This document shows positions 18,051 through 26,826 of a stretch of 64,000 nucleotides of DNA, in pieces (position 1 is the stretch's first letter; the number at the start of each line of letters is the position of its first letter). The notes beneath the pieces were generated by a model. The model was not told the DNA's origin, searched no databases, and saw only the letters and a program-made list of their open reading frames with translations. The DNA is from an uncultured Collinsella sp. (GTDB lineage: Bacteria > Actinomycetota > Coriobacteriia > Coriobacteriales > Coriobacteriaceae), in the NCBI GenBank assembly GCA_958348225.1, contig CATVYG010000001.1, positions 1 to 64,000 on the forward strand, read 5' to 3'. Made by a program: the position numbers and the translations under genes.

Positions 18051-18893
18051 ATGGCAATCAAAGCCATCGCGATGGATATCGACGGTACGCTCACCAACGA
18101 TCAGAAAGTGATTAGCCCGCGTACGCGCGAGAAGCTGCTCGCGGCGCAGGAGTCGGGCATTAAGCTCATCTTGGCTTCGGGCCGTCCCGCATGGGGACTG
18201 CACGCCTTGGCGCAGGAGCTCGACCTTCAAAACCATGACGGTCTGCTGGTTGCCTTTAATGGCGCGCATGTGGTCGACGCTCAGACCGATGAGGTCCTTT
18301 TTGACCAGGCTATGCCGGCTGACGAGCTGCACCGTCTGATTGATCACCTGCGTAATTTTGACGTGATCCCTATGATTTCGCTCGGTCGCGATTTGCATGT
18401 CGTGGATTCGTATCACTGCATGATCACGCTGCCTGACGGCTCGCAGAAAAACATCGTCAAATACGAGCGCGATGCGTGCGATCTTAAGATTCGCGAGGTG
18501 GAGAGCCTGCATGAGGTCGCTGATGCTTATCCCGTGGACAAGCTGCTGACGGCGGGCGATCCGGCCTACCTGCAGGCGCATTACGAGGAGATGTATGCGC
18601 CCTTTAAGCAGACGCTTTCGGGCATGTTTACGGCCGACTGGTACTTTGAGTACACGGCGCCCGGTATCGACAAGGCCCGCGCACTCGAGGGTGCCCTGCC
18701 CAAGCTCGGCATCGATGCCAGTGAGGTCGTATCGTTTGGCGACGGCCAGAACGACAAGTCCATGATTGAGTGGGCCGGCACCGGTGTTGCCATGGGTAAC
18801 GCCGTCGAAGAGGTTAAGGCTGTAGCCCAGATGGTGACCGCCGATAACAACGAAGATGGCATTGCGGTGGCGCTGGATAAGCTGCTGGGTTAG
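18051..18893 (+). CDS. HAD-family hydrolase, Cof type (IIB cap)
   Basis: Cytoplasmic phosphatase of 280 residues. Motif I MDIDGTLTNDQ carries the nucleophile Asp near residue 9; ASGRP near 43 is motif II; the closing block VVSFGDGQNDKSMIEWAGTGVAMGNA near 225 is motif IV with the Mg-binding Asps. This pattern and the large C2 cap match Cof/YidA sugar-phosphate phosphatases. The start at ATG 18051 follows GGGAGG; the longer frame from 18000 is rejected. A second HAD gene follows 64 bp later. Confidence 0.93.
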   Translation: MAIKAIAMDIDGTLTNDQKVISPRTREKLLAAQESGIKLILASGRPAWGLHALAQELDLQNHDGLLVAFNGAHVVDAQTDEVLFDQAMPADELHRLIDHLRNFDVIPMISLGRDLHVVDSYHCMITLPDGSQKNIVKYERDACDLKIREVESLHEVADAYPVDKLLTAGDPAYLQAHYEEMYAPFKQTLSGMFTADWYFEYTAPGIDKARALEGALPKLGIDASEVVSFGDGQNDKSMIEWAGTGVAMGNAVEEVKAVAQMVTADNNEDGIAVALDKLLG

Positions 18894-18957
18894 AATCGCC
18901 GATTAATGCATGGCTCGGGCGCCTGCTTGCGGGCGTCCTTTTGCTAGGGAGGGTGCC

Positions 18958-19617
18958 GTGTCCGCATTTCCGTTCGACGCCGTTATCTTTGACATGGACG
19001 GCGTCATTGTCGATACCGAGTATTACTACTTGGGCGAGACTGCCGCGTTTGCCAAGGAGCTTGGACTTAATCTGACTCAAGAGGAGTTGAATGGGCAGGT
19101 CGGTACCTCGCATCAGTTCTTCCTGCATATGCTGGTCGATTGGTTTGAGCGCGCCGGTAAGGGACACTTCACTGGCGAGGAGGCGTTGGCCCGTTGGGAC
19201 GAGTGGGCGCATAAGCGTCCGCGTGACTATCAGGCTTTGATTAACCCAGGCGCCGTGGATACGATTCGAGAGCTGCCGCGCCGTGGCGTTCGCGTGGCGC
19301 TTGCCAGCTCGTCTCCCATGGTTAGCATCGAGGAAGTGCTCAACGCATGCGGGCTGTCTGATGCCTTTGAGTATGTGGTGAGCGGCGAGCAGTTTAAGGA
19401 GAGCAAACCCGAGCCCGACATCTACCTGCATGCGCTGGACCTGCTGGGGCTGCCCGCGAATCGCTGCTGCTGCGTTGAGGATTCGGTGCCCGGCATCACC
19501 GCTGGCAAGCGAGCCGGCCTGACAGTCATTGCCAAGCGCGAGGAACGCTTTGGCTTTAGCCAGGATGCCGCGGACAAGATTATCGACCAGCTGCCGGAGC
19601 TGCTCACGCTTTCTTAG
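18958..19617 (+). CDS. HAD-family hydrolase, beta-phosphoglucomutase-like (IA)
   Basis: 219 residues; GTG start at 18958 behind GGGAGGG. Motif I FDMDGVIVDTE near residue 9, LASSSP near 118, SKPEPDIYLHAL near 150 and CCVEDSVPGITAGKRAGLTVIA near 180 identify the IA subfamily with a small helical cap. It acts on a sugar phosphate; the substrate cannot be read from sequence. It is probably cotranscribed with the preceding Cof-type gene. Confidence 0.92.
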   Translation: MSAFPFDAVIFDMDGVIVDTEYYYLGETAAFAKELGLNLTQEELNGQVGTSHQFFLHMLVDWFERAGKGHFTGEEALARWDEWAHKRPRDYQALINPGAVDTIRELPRRGVRVALASSSPMVSIEEVLNACGLSDAFEYVVSGEQFKESKPEPDIYLHALDLLGLPANRCCCVEDSVPGITAGKRAGLTVIAKREERFGFSQDAADKIIDQLPELLTLS

Positions 19618-19690
19618 GAGCGCGGTAGTTGCGCGTTTTTCGGGTCTGATGAGTAAATAGCCAACATTTTGGTGCGACACCTAGCATACT

Positions 19691-19737
19691 TTAAGCTAAT
19701 GCGGGCTTAAGGGCTTGTTGAATGCCCCTGAGCCCGC
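19691..19737. promoter_or_regulatory. Overlapping inverted repeats before the GntR regulator
   Basis: TTAAGC-N8-GCTTAA (19691-19710) overlaps a larger hairpin GCGGGCT / AGCCCGC (19701-19737) followed by TTT. The first could be an autoregulatory operator, the second the terminator of the HAD pair. Confidence 0.45.
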
Positions 19738-19767
19738 TTTAGACTTAATCGTGCTTGGAGAGGGTAT

Positions 19768-20511
19768 ATGCCACCGACTGAAGGGCTAACTGACGGTAAA
19801 GCAGCGATACCGCTGTACCAACAGGTTATCGATATCATTAAAAACGAAATCAACTCCGGCGCCTACAAGGCAGGCGCGCGGATACCCAACGAATTCGAAT
19901 TGGCTGAGAGCTATAAAGTTGGCCGCGTTACCGTGCGACGTGCTATTGAGGAGCTCGTCCAGCAGGGCTATCTAACGAAGCGACAGGGGAAAGGCACGTT
20001 TGTCAATGCCCCCAAGCTCAAGCGCAAGATTCGCCAGAAGGATGACGTTCAGAGTTTTTCGGACGCATGCCGCGTTAACGGAATGGAACCGGGGGCGTGT
20101 GTCATTTCGAGAAAGATACTGCCGGCGGATTCCACCGAAGCACATTTCTTTGGTGTTCCCGTTGGAACTGACTTGATTTGCGTTGAGCGCGTGCGTACTG
20201 CCGATGGCGTCCCCGTCATGCTTGAGAACAACATATACGTTTACGAGGACAACGCCTATCTATCAACGGCGCCTCTATCTAACCAATCCATTTTTGAGTT
20301 CGTGCGCAACCAGACTGGCCGCATGCCCGCGTTTACCGACCCGTGCACGCTCGAGATCGCGTGCGCATCGCCCGAGGTCGCTCGGTTGCTGGCGGTTCCC
20401 GTTGGCGAACCCTTGTTTTATATGGAAGCCTTCTTTTTCGATGAGCAACGGCGGCCGTTTATCATCGGTCGTCAGCGGATCGTTGGGTCTCGCTACGTTT
20501 TTGACATCTAG
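19768..20511 (+). CDS. GntR-family regulator with UTRA sensor domain
   Basis: 247 residues. The N-terminal winged helix spans about 15-80 (IPLYQQVIDIIKNEINSG, PNEFELAESYKVGRVTVRRAIEELVQQGYL, RQGKGTFV), followed by a HutC-type UTRA domain (about 95-240) that binds a small metabolite. Salmonella FraR and E. coli FrlR belong to the same broad group. The gene directly precedes the transporter-amidohydrolase-FrlC-FrlB-FrlD run and is the likely local regulator, with the phosphorylated Amadori compound a reasonable effector. A terminator separates it from the operon. Confidence 0.93.
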   Translation: MPPTEGLTDGKAAIPLYQQVIDIIKNEINSGAYKAGARIPNEFELAESYKVGRVTVRRAIEELVQQGYLTKRQGKGTFVNAPKLKRKIRQKDDVQSFSDACRVNGMEPGACVISRKILPADSTEAHFFGVPVGTDLICVERVRTADGVPVMLENNIYVYEDNAYLSTAPLSNQSIFEFVRNQTGRMPAFTDPCTLEIACASPEVARLLAVPVGEPLFYMEAFFFDEQRRPFIIGRQRIVGSRYVFDI

Positions 20512-20523
20512 GACATTGCGAAT

Positions 20524-20559
20524 GGAAACGCCCGGTGGATCATCTCACCGGGCGCTTCC
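20524..20559 (+). terminator. Intrinsic terminator after the GntR gene
   Basis: GGAA-A-CGCCCGGTG pairs with CACCGGGCG-C-TTCC; a 13-14 bp stem 13 nt after the stop codon. It separates the regulator from the catabolic operon, with no long T tract. Confidence 0.7.
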
Positions 20560-20649
20560 ATACCGTTCACGGCGCGAACGCGACCGTTCAACCGCGTTGC
20601 GGCAATCAGTTTGAAATTATCTTGATGACGGGAAAAGCTGCTGGTAATC

Positions 20650-20669
20650 TATAGAACGTCATAGAACGT
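20650..20669. promoter_or_regulatory. Direct-repeat operator candidate for the Amadori operon
   Basis: ATAGAACGT occurs at 20651-20659 and again at 20661-20669, 10 bp apart (one helical turn), about 60 bp upstream of the transporter start. Likely GntR-regulator or promoter-proximal site; inferred from position. Confidence 0.45.
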
Positions 20670-20729
20670 TTGCCTTATGCAAGCGTTGAAGCGAGATGCG
20701 ATGCAGTCTCGAGTTCTTTGGAGGTATCT

Positions 20730-22193
20730 ATGTCAGATACGAAGGCGAAGAAGACAAACAGACGTTTTAAGTTCAAATTACCGCATGTCTATACGATCAT
20801 GTTCTTGCTGATCGTTGTCTTTGCGGTCCTGACTTGGATCGTTCCCTCGGGTCAGTATCAGCGCAAGACGATTTCGACAGCGGCGGGCGAGCGCGAAGTC
20901 GCCGTTGCTGGAACCTATGAACAGGTCGATAAGAACTACACCGATTCCGAGACCGGCGAGACCATCAATCTGGGTCAGGATATCTTCGCGGTCCTGCAAG
21001 CGCCCACTAAGGGCATCCAGGAGGCTGCCGACGTCGTTGCGTTCGTCTTATTGATTGGCGGATCGTTCGCAATCATCACCAAGACCAACGCTTTGAATGC
21101 CGGCATGAGCCGTGTGATTAAAAAGCTCAAGAACAAGGACATCCTCATCATTCCCATTACGATGACGTTGCTGTCCATTTGCGGCACTACGTTTGGCATG
21201 TCTGAGGAAGCCCTGCCGTTCTATGCCATCTTCATTCCCATCATGATGGGTATCGGTTATGACTCGATGACGGCATTCATCATCTGCTTCCTTGGTCCTA
21301 ACCTGGGATATTGTGCTTCGACCATCGACCCGTTTAATGTTTTGATCGCCCAGGGCATCATTGGCATCGAGGGCAATCCTCAGCTGTGGCTGCGCGCCGT
21401 TTCTTGGGTCATCTTTACTGCCGTCGGTATCGCATGGGCCATGCGCTACGCTATGCGCGTCAAGAAAAACCCCGAGTCGTCCATTACGTACGAGGACGAC
21501 AAGCTCAAGCGTGTTGAGTTTTCCGTGACCGATGCCTCCATCGAGGAAGAGTTCACTACCCGTCAGAAGCTCGTACTTATCGATTTTGCCTGCGGTATGG
21601 GCATTATCGTCTGGGGTCTTGTTACCCAGGGCTGGTACATGAATGAGATTTCCGCCGTGTTCCTTGGCATGGGCTTGCTTGCCGGTATCCTGGGCGGTCT
21701 TGACCAGCAGACGATCGCTGAGGAGTTCGTTAAGGGTCTCGCCGATTTTGCGTACGCTGCTATCGTTATCGGTATCGCTCGCGGTATTCTGGTCATCGCC
21801 GAGGGCGGCATGATCATCGACACCATCCTCCAGGCGCTCGCTACTGCGCTCGCCGGTGCACCCGCTGCCGTCTACACCACGTTTATGTATATCGTCCTTG
21901 GCCTGCTCTCTTTGCTGGTTCCCTCGAGTTCTGGACTTGCGGCGCTCACCATGCCCGTCATGGGTCCGCTGACCGAGCTTATGGGCCTCAATCCCGAAGC
22001 TGCCGTTACCGCGCTCCAGTTTGCTAATCAGACCATCAACACCATCAGTCCCGTGGCGGGCATGACGGTCGCCGGCCTTGCCGTGGCTAAGATTTCGTTT
22101 GGCCAATGGTGGAAGACCATTTGGAAGTTCTTCATTTTCATGGTCGTCTTTGGCCTGATCGTAACGGCAATCTCTGGCATGCTTCCGGTGTAG
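20730..22193 (+). CDS. YfcC-family membrane transporter
   Basis: 487-residue polytopic protein of the YfcC/C4-dicarboxylate carrier (DcuC-related) superfamily. The opening hydrophobic helix leads to LTWIVPSGQYQR near 38, then 10-12 membrane segments. ICGTTFGMSEEALPFYAIFIPIM near 165 and VPSSSGLAALTMPVMGPLTELMG near 415 are the repeated re-entrant loops of the family. ATG 20730 follows TTGGAGG. As the first gene of an Amadori catabolic operon it is the presumed substrate importer. E. coli frl uses an APC-type carrier instead, while Salmonella fra uses a Dcu-type carrier. Confidence 0.9.
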   Translation: MSDTKAKKTNRRFKFKLPHVYTIMFLLIVVFAVLTWIVPSGQYQRKTISTAAGEREVAVAGTYEQVDKNYTDSETGETINLGQDIFAVLQAPTKGIQEAADVVAFVLLIGGSFAIITKTNALNAGMSRVIKKLKNKDILIIPITMTLLSICGTTFGMSEEALPFYAIFIPIMMGIGYDSMTAFIICFLGPNLGYCASTIDPFNVLIAQGIIGIEGNPQLWLRAVSWVIFTAVGIAWAMRYAMRVKKNPESSITYEDDKLKRVEFSVTDASIEEEFTTRQKLVLIDFACGMGIIVWGLVTQGWYMNEISAVFLGMGLLAGILGGLDQQTIAEEFVKGLADFAYAAIVIGIARGILVIAEGGMIIDTILQALATALAGAPAAVYTTFMYIVLGLLSLLVPSSSGLAALTMPVMGPLTELMGLNPEAAVTALQFANQTINTISPVAGMTVAGLAVAKISFGQWWKTIWKFFIFMVVFGLIVTAISGMLPV

Positions 22194-22202
22194 GTGGTTG
22201 TG

Positions 22203-23786
22203 ATGTCTGATCGTTTAACGGTCCTGACGTCTAAGAGCGTCTTTACCGGTACGGGGGACCTGCCGTTCGAAGGTTTCGTAGCGGTCCGTGGCAATCGAAT
22301 TGAGGCGGTTGGCACCAAGTGTGAGGTAGCTTCGTATTTGACCCAAGCGGACGAGGTAGTTGATCTGGGCGACCGTACCGTCATGCCTGGCCTGATCGAT
22401 GTGCATACCTTCTATACAGGCTGGGCGCTGCGGACGTTGGGGTCTGATCTGTCCGGCATCGCTGATGCCAAAGAGGCCGTGTCGCTCTTGCGTGCATGGA
22501 AAGAAGATCATCCGGATTGCGCGGCGGCTTTTGGCCACAGCCTACCCGAAACGTTGGCATCGGATGCCGAGAACGCAAATACGGCAGCTGTGTTTGACGA
22601 TTGTTTTGGCGATATCCCTGTCGTCTGCTTTACACCGGGTGCGGAGACCTGCGTTCTCAATGCTGCCGCCAGTGCACGATACGGCTTTACACCCCAGGCG
22701 TGCTATGCCGAGAAGATCTGGCGCATGATGAGCGATTTCCTCGCGCTGCCCGAGGTACGTGCGGGGTATTCGGACTACATGAGCATGCTTAACGAGCGCG
22801 GCGTTACCGCCATCAAGGAGATGGCGTTTGATGACTACTACGGTTTTGCCGACGAAATGGCTCGCCGTGAGGAATCTGGTGAGCTGACGGTTCGCGTCTC
22901 TATGATGTCGCAGCCGGTGGGTGCCGGTGCAAATCTGGCATATGCCCGCGAGGCACGAGAGCGCTTCCGGGGACCGTTCGTTCGTTTTTCTGGCTTCAAC
23001 CGTATGACCGATCGCGGCGTATGGGCGGGGCTTGCCGAGATGATTGACCCCTATGAGGACACGGCCGATGCGGGCGCTGCCGGCAAGACGGTTGTCGAGG
23101 AGCCCGAGTGGGATCTGATTGAGAACGAGCTGCGCGCAATTGATGCTGACGGCTTCCGATATTCCTTGCATTGCCAGGGCGATGGCGCCGTTCGTCGCAC
23201 CGTGGCGCTCTATGCCTCGCTGCCTCGAGACGAGCATGGACGGTTGCTTCGCCGCCATGCGATTACCGATCTCGAGAACTCTGATCCGACCGATCTTGTC
23301 AAGTTTGGCAAGTTAGGTGGAATTTGCGAGGTCTATCCGCAGATTCTGACGCTGGACCGGCGCGAGGATTGCCTGTCGATGATGCGTCGACAAATTGGCA
23401 AGACGCGACTTTTGCACAGCTGGAATCGCCGCGGCATGGAAGATTCCGGATGCACGGTGTGCTGTGGTACGGATTTGCCGCTGCTGATTCCGAGCCTGGG
23501 CGAGTCAATCTACAGTGCGTGCGGCGGATACTTCGACGATGGACTGCCCGTGAATGAGGCCAACGCGCTGACGCTTGTCGAGCTCTTGCGTGCTTGGACT
23601 GCCGGGGGCGCGTACGATCTGATGCGCGAAGACGAGCTGGGTACGCTCGAGGTCGGCAAGCTTGCTGATATCTGCGTGCTCGATCGGGATGTGTTCGACC
23701 TCGATTATCGCGACGCACGCGATCTTTCGGTTGATATGACGATGTCGGACGGACAAATCGTGTTCGATCGAAATAAGGAGGCATAA
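22203..23786 (+). CDS. YtcJ-like amidohydrolase with altered metal motif
   Basis: 527 residues; ATG 22203 is best spaced from TAGGTGG, GTG 22194 is the alternative. The beta-sandwich start and PGLIDVH near 62, the long YtcJ-type insert, the later SLHCQGDGAVR near 322, HAITDLENSDP near 352, CCGTDLPLLIPSLGES near 425 and closing GTLEVGKLADICVLD identify amidohydrolase family 3. The usual HxH pair reads HTF, so one metal ligand is missing. It lies in the Amadori operon, 9 bp after the transporter, and has no counterpart in the classical frl or fra sets. It may deacylate or open a modified substrate, or have lost hydrolytic activity. Confidence 0.85.
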   Translation: MSDRLTVLTSKSVFTGTGDLPFEGFVAVRGNRIEAVGTKCEVASYLTQADEVVDLGDRTVMPGLIDVHTFYTGWALRTLGSDLSGIADAKEAVSLLRAWKEDHPDCAAAFGHSLPETLASDAENANTAAVFDDCFGDIPVVCFTPGAETCVLNAAASARYGFTPQACYAEKIWRMMSDFLALPEVRAGYSDYMSMLNERGVTAIKEMAFDDYYGFADEMARREESGELTVRVSMMSQPVGAGANLAYAREARERFRGPFVRFSGFNRMTDRGVWAGLAEMIDPYEDTADAGAAGKTVVEEPEWDLIENELRAIDADGFRYSLHCQGDGAVRRTVALYASLPRDEHGRLLRRHAITDLENSDPTDLVKFGKLGGICEVYPQILTLDRREDCLSMMRRQIGKTRLLHSWNRRGMEDSGCTVCCGTDLPLLIPSLGESIYSACGGYFDDGLPVNEANALTLVELLRAWTAGGAYDLMREDELGTLEVGKLADICVLDRDVFDLDYRDARDLSVDMTMSDGQIVFDRNKEA

Positions 23787-23787
23787 G

Positions 23788-24639
23788 ATGTCTGAATCCA
23801 AGCCGACGCTGCGCCGCGAACAGATTGCGGGCATGAATATCCACTACATCATGTGGTCGCTCGATTACTTCCTTGATGTGCAGCAGCGTTTGGGCTTTGA
23901 GTCCATTGAGCTGTGGTGTGCGGAGCCGCATGTGACACTCGACCATACGGGCTACTTTGAGGCTGAGGTCCTGGCGAAAAAAGCTGCAGACCGTGGGCTT
24001 AGGTATCGTACTCTGTGTCCCGAGAATGTTGTCTATCCTTGGCAATACTGCGCACGCAAACCGCTGCATGAACAGCGCAGCCTGGCGTACTTTAAGCACG
24101 GCATTGAGCTTGCCGAGGTACTTGGGTGCGACCGTATGTCCGTCAACTCGGGCTGGGGCGACTGGGACGAGGACCGCGAGGAAGCCTGGAAGCGCAGCCG
24201 CGAGCACATGTCCATTCTGGCGGAGTATGCCGGCGAGCACGGTCTGGTGCTTACGATGGAAAGCCTGCGTCCCGAGGAGAGCAACCTTGTGACGACGGTT
24301 TCCGATGCGAAGCGCATGATTGACGAGGTCGCGAGCCCGTACTTACAGCCCATGGTTGATACAACCGCGATGGGCGTTGCAGGCGAGACGCTCGAGGACT
24401 GGTTTGCCGCCTTTGGTGATGGGGCAATTCACGAGATGCACTTTATCGACGGTGATCCGTATGGCCATCTGGTGTGGGGCGATGGCAAGCACGATATGGA
24501 CGCCTTCGTTGCCACGCTCAACGCCCATGGTTTCGACGGCATGCTGGGCCAGGAAATCACGGACGGTCGTTACTATGATGACCCGGCGGCGGCAGATGCC
24601 AAGAACATGGCCGCATTCGAGAAATATCTGATTGACTAA
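23788..24639 (+). CDS. frlC: FrlC-like sugar isomerase/epimerase (TIM barrel)
   Basis: 283 residues of the AP-endonuclease-2-like isomerase fold. NIHYIMWSLDYFLDVQQRLGFESIELWCAEPHV near the start, SVNSGWGDWDEDREEAW near 117, LTMESLRPEESNLVTT near 153, VDTTAMGVAGETLEDW near 190 and EMHFIDGDPYGHLVWGDG near 218 supply the Glu/Asp/His metal site. In E. coli FrlC interconverts psicoselysine and fructoselysine. The assignment is strengthened by the adjacent frlB and frlD homologues. It starts 1 bp after the amidohydrolase stop with AAGGAGG inside the upstream gene, so is translationally coupled. Confidence 0.85.
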   Translation: MSESKPTLRREQIAGMNIHYIMWSLDYFLDVQQRLGFESIELWCAEPHVTLDHTGYFEAEVLAKKAADRGLRYRTLCPENVVYPWQYCARKPLHEQRSLAYFKHGIELAEVLGCDRMSVNSGWGDWDEDREEAWKRSREHMSILAEYAGEHGLVLTMESLRPEESNLVTTVSDAKRMIDEVASPYLQPMVDTTAMGVAGETLEDWFAAFGDGAIHEMHFIDGDPYGHLVWGDGKHDMDAFVATLNAHGFDGMLGQEITDGRYYDDPAAADAKNMAAFEKYLID

Positions 24640-24701
24640 AACAACTATCGGCCACGCAACCAACGTCATTGATTGTGGACCAAACAAGAAAGGAACTGGA
24701 T

Positions 24702-25670
24702 ATGAACGCACACGACCTGATCAAAGAGGCAATTGCCGAGAAGGGCAAGTTCGACAGCGTCTACTGGATTGCTTGCGGTGGCTCCATGATCGATTTGATC
24801 CCGGCTCATGAGCTTCTGCAGCGCGAGGCAACCACCTTCACTTCGTATATCTATACGGCTCGCGAGTTTGATATCATGCGCCCGCGCCGCTTGGGTGAGA
24901 AATCCCTGGTCATTGCTTGCAGCCACAGTGGCAACACCCCCGAGGTCGTCGAGGGCTGTGAGATTGCCCTTGCTGCCGGCGCTACGGTGATCGCCCAGAC
25001 CGACAACGCTGGATCCAAGATTGACTCCGGCAAGTGGACCACGTGGGTCTACCCGTGGGGCGAGGGCGTGCCGCAGGCCGAGGTCCCCGCTGGCATTTCG
25101 CTGTCGCTTGCGGCCGAGCTGCTCGATCAGCAGGAGGGCTACGCCGATCTTGCCGATATGTATGCCGGTATTGCCGAGATGGATAAGATTCTTCCCCCGG
25201 CACGCGAGAAGGTAAATGCCGAGCTGGGTGATCGCTTTGCCAAGCTTTGCCAGGAGCACGAGTTCTTCTATATTCTGGGCAGCGGTCCCAACTTTAGCCA
25301 GACCTACGGTTTCGCTATCTGCTCTCTTATGGAGATGCAGTGGCAGCACTGCAGCTACATCCACTCTGCCGAGTACTTCCATGGCCCCTTCGAGGCTACT
25401 CAGGATGGCGTTTTTTACTTCCTGCAGATGGGCTCCAGCGAGTGCCGTGCTATGGACGAGCGCGCCCTGGCGTTCCTTAAGACGCATACCGATACGCTGA
25501 TGGTGCTCGATGCCAAGGAGTACGGTATGGAAGCCGTGCCGGCGAGCGTCCGTGCCTATCTGGACCCGGTGCTGTTCTACGCCATGAACTGCGAGCTGCG
25601 TGTCGCACGCGGCAAGGTGTTTGACCATGATCCCGATTTCCGTCGCTACATGGGCGTCGTCGAGTACTAG
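24702..25670 (+). CDS. frlB: FrlB-like deglycase (SIS domain)
   Basis: 322 residues with two SIS domains. SVYWIACGGSMIDLIPAHELL near 18 and VIACSHSGNTPEVVEGCEIA near 70 match FrlB/FraB-type deglycases, which split a 6-phosphofructose-amino acid into glucose-6-P and the free amino acid. FYILGSGPNFSQTYGFA near 190 and HSAEYFHGPFEATQDGV near 222 supply the second sugar-phosphate loop and the conserved catalytic Glu/His region. ATG 24702 behind AAAGGAACT. The gene follows frlC and precedes the kinase that would make its substrate. Confidence 0.88.
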   Translation: MNAHDLIKEAIAEKGKFDSVYWIACGGSMIDLIPAHELLQREATTFTSYIYTAREFDIMRPRRLGEKSLVIACSHSGNTPEVVEGCEIALAAGATVIAQTDNAGSKIDSGKWTTWVYPWGEGVPQAEVPAGISLSLAAELLDQQEGYADLADMYAGIAEMDKILPPAREKVNAELGDRFAKLCQEHEFFYILGSGPNFSQTYGFAICSLMEMQWQHCSYIHSAEYFHGPFEATQDGVFYFLQMGSSECRAMDERALAFLKTHTDTLMVLDAKEYGMEAVPASVRAYLDPVLFYAMNCELRVARGKVFDHDPDFRRYMGVVEY

Positions 25671-25684
25671 AAGGGGCAAAGGCC

Positions 25685-26548
25685 ATGGCATTTAACGTTA
25701 ACGCGCTCGGATTTGGCGACAACGTCGTCGATCGCTACGAGCATATCCACACCATGTATCCCGGCGGCAATGCGGTGAACTTCGCCGTTTATGCCAAGAA
25801 ATGCGGTGCCGCACGCTCTGCATACATGGGCATTTTTGGCAATGACGCCGCTGCCGAGCATGTCATTGCAAGCCTCGAGGATGAGGGTATCGAGCTTGAC
25901 AAGTGCGAGCAGATGATTGGCGAGAACGGAGCGGCTAGCGTGACCGTCGTTGACGGTGACCGTGTCTTCCTTGGCTCCAACGAGGGCGGTATCCGTGGCG
26001 ATGCGCGCTATGTCCTCGATCGCTTTGACCTTGCGTACATGAAGCAGTTCGATGTGGTTCATTCGGGCAACTACTGCTTTACCGAGCGCGAGCTGCCCAA
26101 GTTGAAGGCTGCGGGCGTCACGGTCTCTTTTGACTTTTCGGACGACTCCACCGACGAGTACTACGAGCAGATTGCGCCCTACGTCGATTTCGCTTTCTTT
26201 AGTGCGGCGGATGCCGCGAGCGAGGACGAGATTCGCGAGCGTCTGGCATGGGTGAAGGGTCTGGGTCCGCGTTTTGTGTCGGCTACGGCGGGCGCCGAGG
26301 GCTGCATTGCTTACGACGGCGAGCGTTATTACCGCCAGCTGGCTAAACCGGTAACGGACATGAAGGACACCATGGGGGCGGGCGACTCGTTCCTCACCTC
26401 GTTTTTGATGTGCTATCTCGATTCCGTCAAGCGTGGTGAGGATGGCGCCGAGGCCATCGAGCGCGCGCTCGACTTTGCTGCCGGGTTTGCCTCGACCGTG
26501 TGCGGCATGGAAGGTTCTTGGGGCCACGGAGCACCAATCGTCGAATAG
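25685..26548 (+). CDS. frlD: FrlD-like PfkB kinase (Amadori-compound 6-kinase)
   Basis: 287 residues, somewhat longer than E. coli FrlD. GFGDNVVDRYEHIHTMYPGGNAVNFAVYAKKCG near residue 8 carries the sugar-binding PGGNA signature. VHSGNYCFTERELPKLKAAGVTVSFDFSD near 118 parallels FrlD closely, and DTMGAGDSF near 222 is the second PfkB signature with the catalytic Asp. It phosphorylates the 6-OH of fructosyl-amino acids before FrlB cleavage. Last gene of the operon, 14 bp after frlB; a very strong hairpin follows the stop. Confidence 0.88.
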   Translation: MAFNVNALGFGDNVVDRYEHIHTMYPGGNAVNFAVYAKKCGAARSAYMGIFGNDAAAEHVIASLEDEGIELDKCEQMIGENGAASVTVVDGDRVFLGSNEGGIRGDARYVLDRFDLAYMKQFDVVHSGNYCFTERELPKLKAAGVTVSFDFSDDSTDEYYEQIAPYVDFAFFSAADAASEDEIRERLAWVKGLGPRFVSATAGAEGCIAYDGERYYRQLAKPVTDMKDTMGAGDSFLTSFLMCYLDSVKRGEDGAEAIERALDFAAGFASTVCGMEGSWGHGAPIVE

Positions 26549-26591
26549 CCGAGCGGTCCCGGGGAGGTGCGGGTGCCTCCCCGGGACTCGG
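26549..26591 (+). terminator. Strong hairpin after the Amadori operon
   Basis: CCGAG-CG-GTCCCGGGGAGG pairs with CCTCCCCGGGAC-TCGG, immediately after the stop. There is no T tract; the inverted-repeat element starts at its end and may have displaced the original tail. Confidence 0.75.
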
Positions 26592-26821
26592 TGTGCAAAA
26601 AATGCCAAATATGAGTACTGTGACTAATTTAGTCGCAGCAAAATCAACCCCTTCAGATGTGATTTGAGCGTCTGGAGGGGTTTAAGATTTGCGAAAACGC
26701 AGGATGAATGACTGTAAAAGCTTTAATTAGCGGACAATCGAGGATTATTCTGGCGGTTGGGAAGTTAAAAGTAATGTATCCATTCCGGTAGCAGTACTCA
26801 TATTTGGCATTTTTTGCCCAC
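26591..26821. mobile_element. MITE-like element with 30-bp terminal inverted repeats
   Basis: Left end 26591-26620 and right end 26792-26821 are reverse complements over 30 bp with one mismatch (25 perfect: 26596-26620 versus 26792-26816; core GCCAAATATGAGTACTG). The interior is AT-richer than the chromosome and holds a second stem: AACCCCTTCAGATG pairs with CGTCTGGAGGGGTT around 26645-26684. No open frame, so it is non-autonomous or a structured transcript end. It lies between two converging genes. Confidence 0.75.
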
Positions 26822-26826
26822 AGGGG

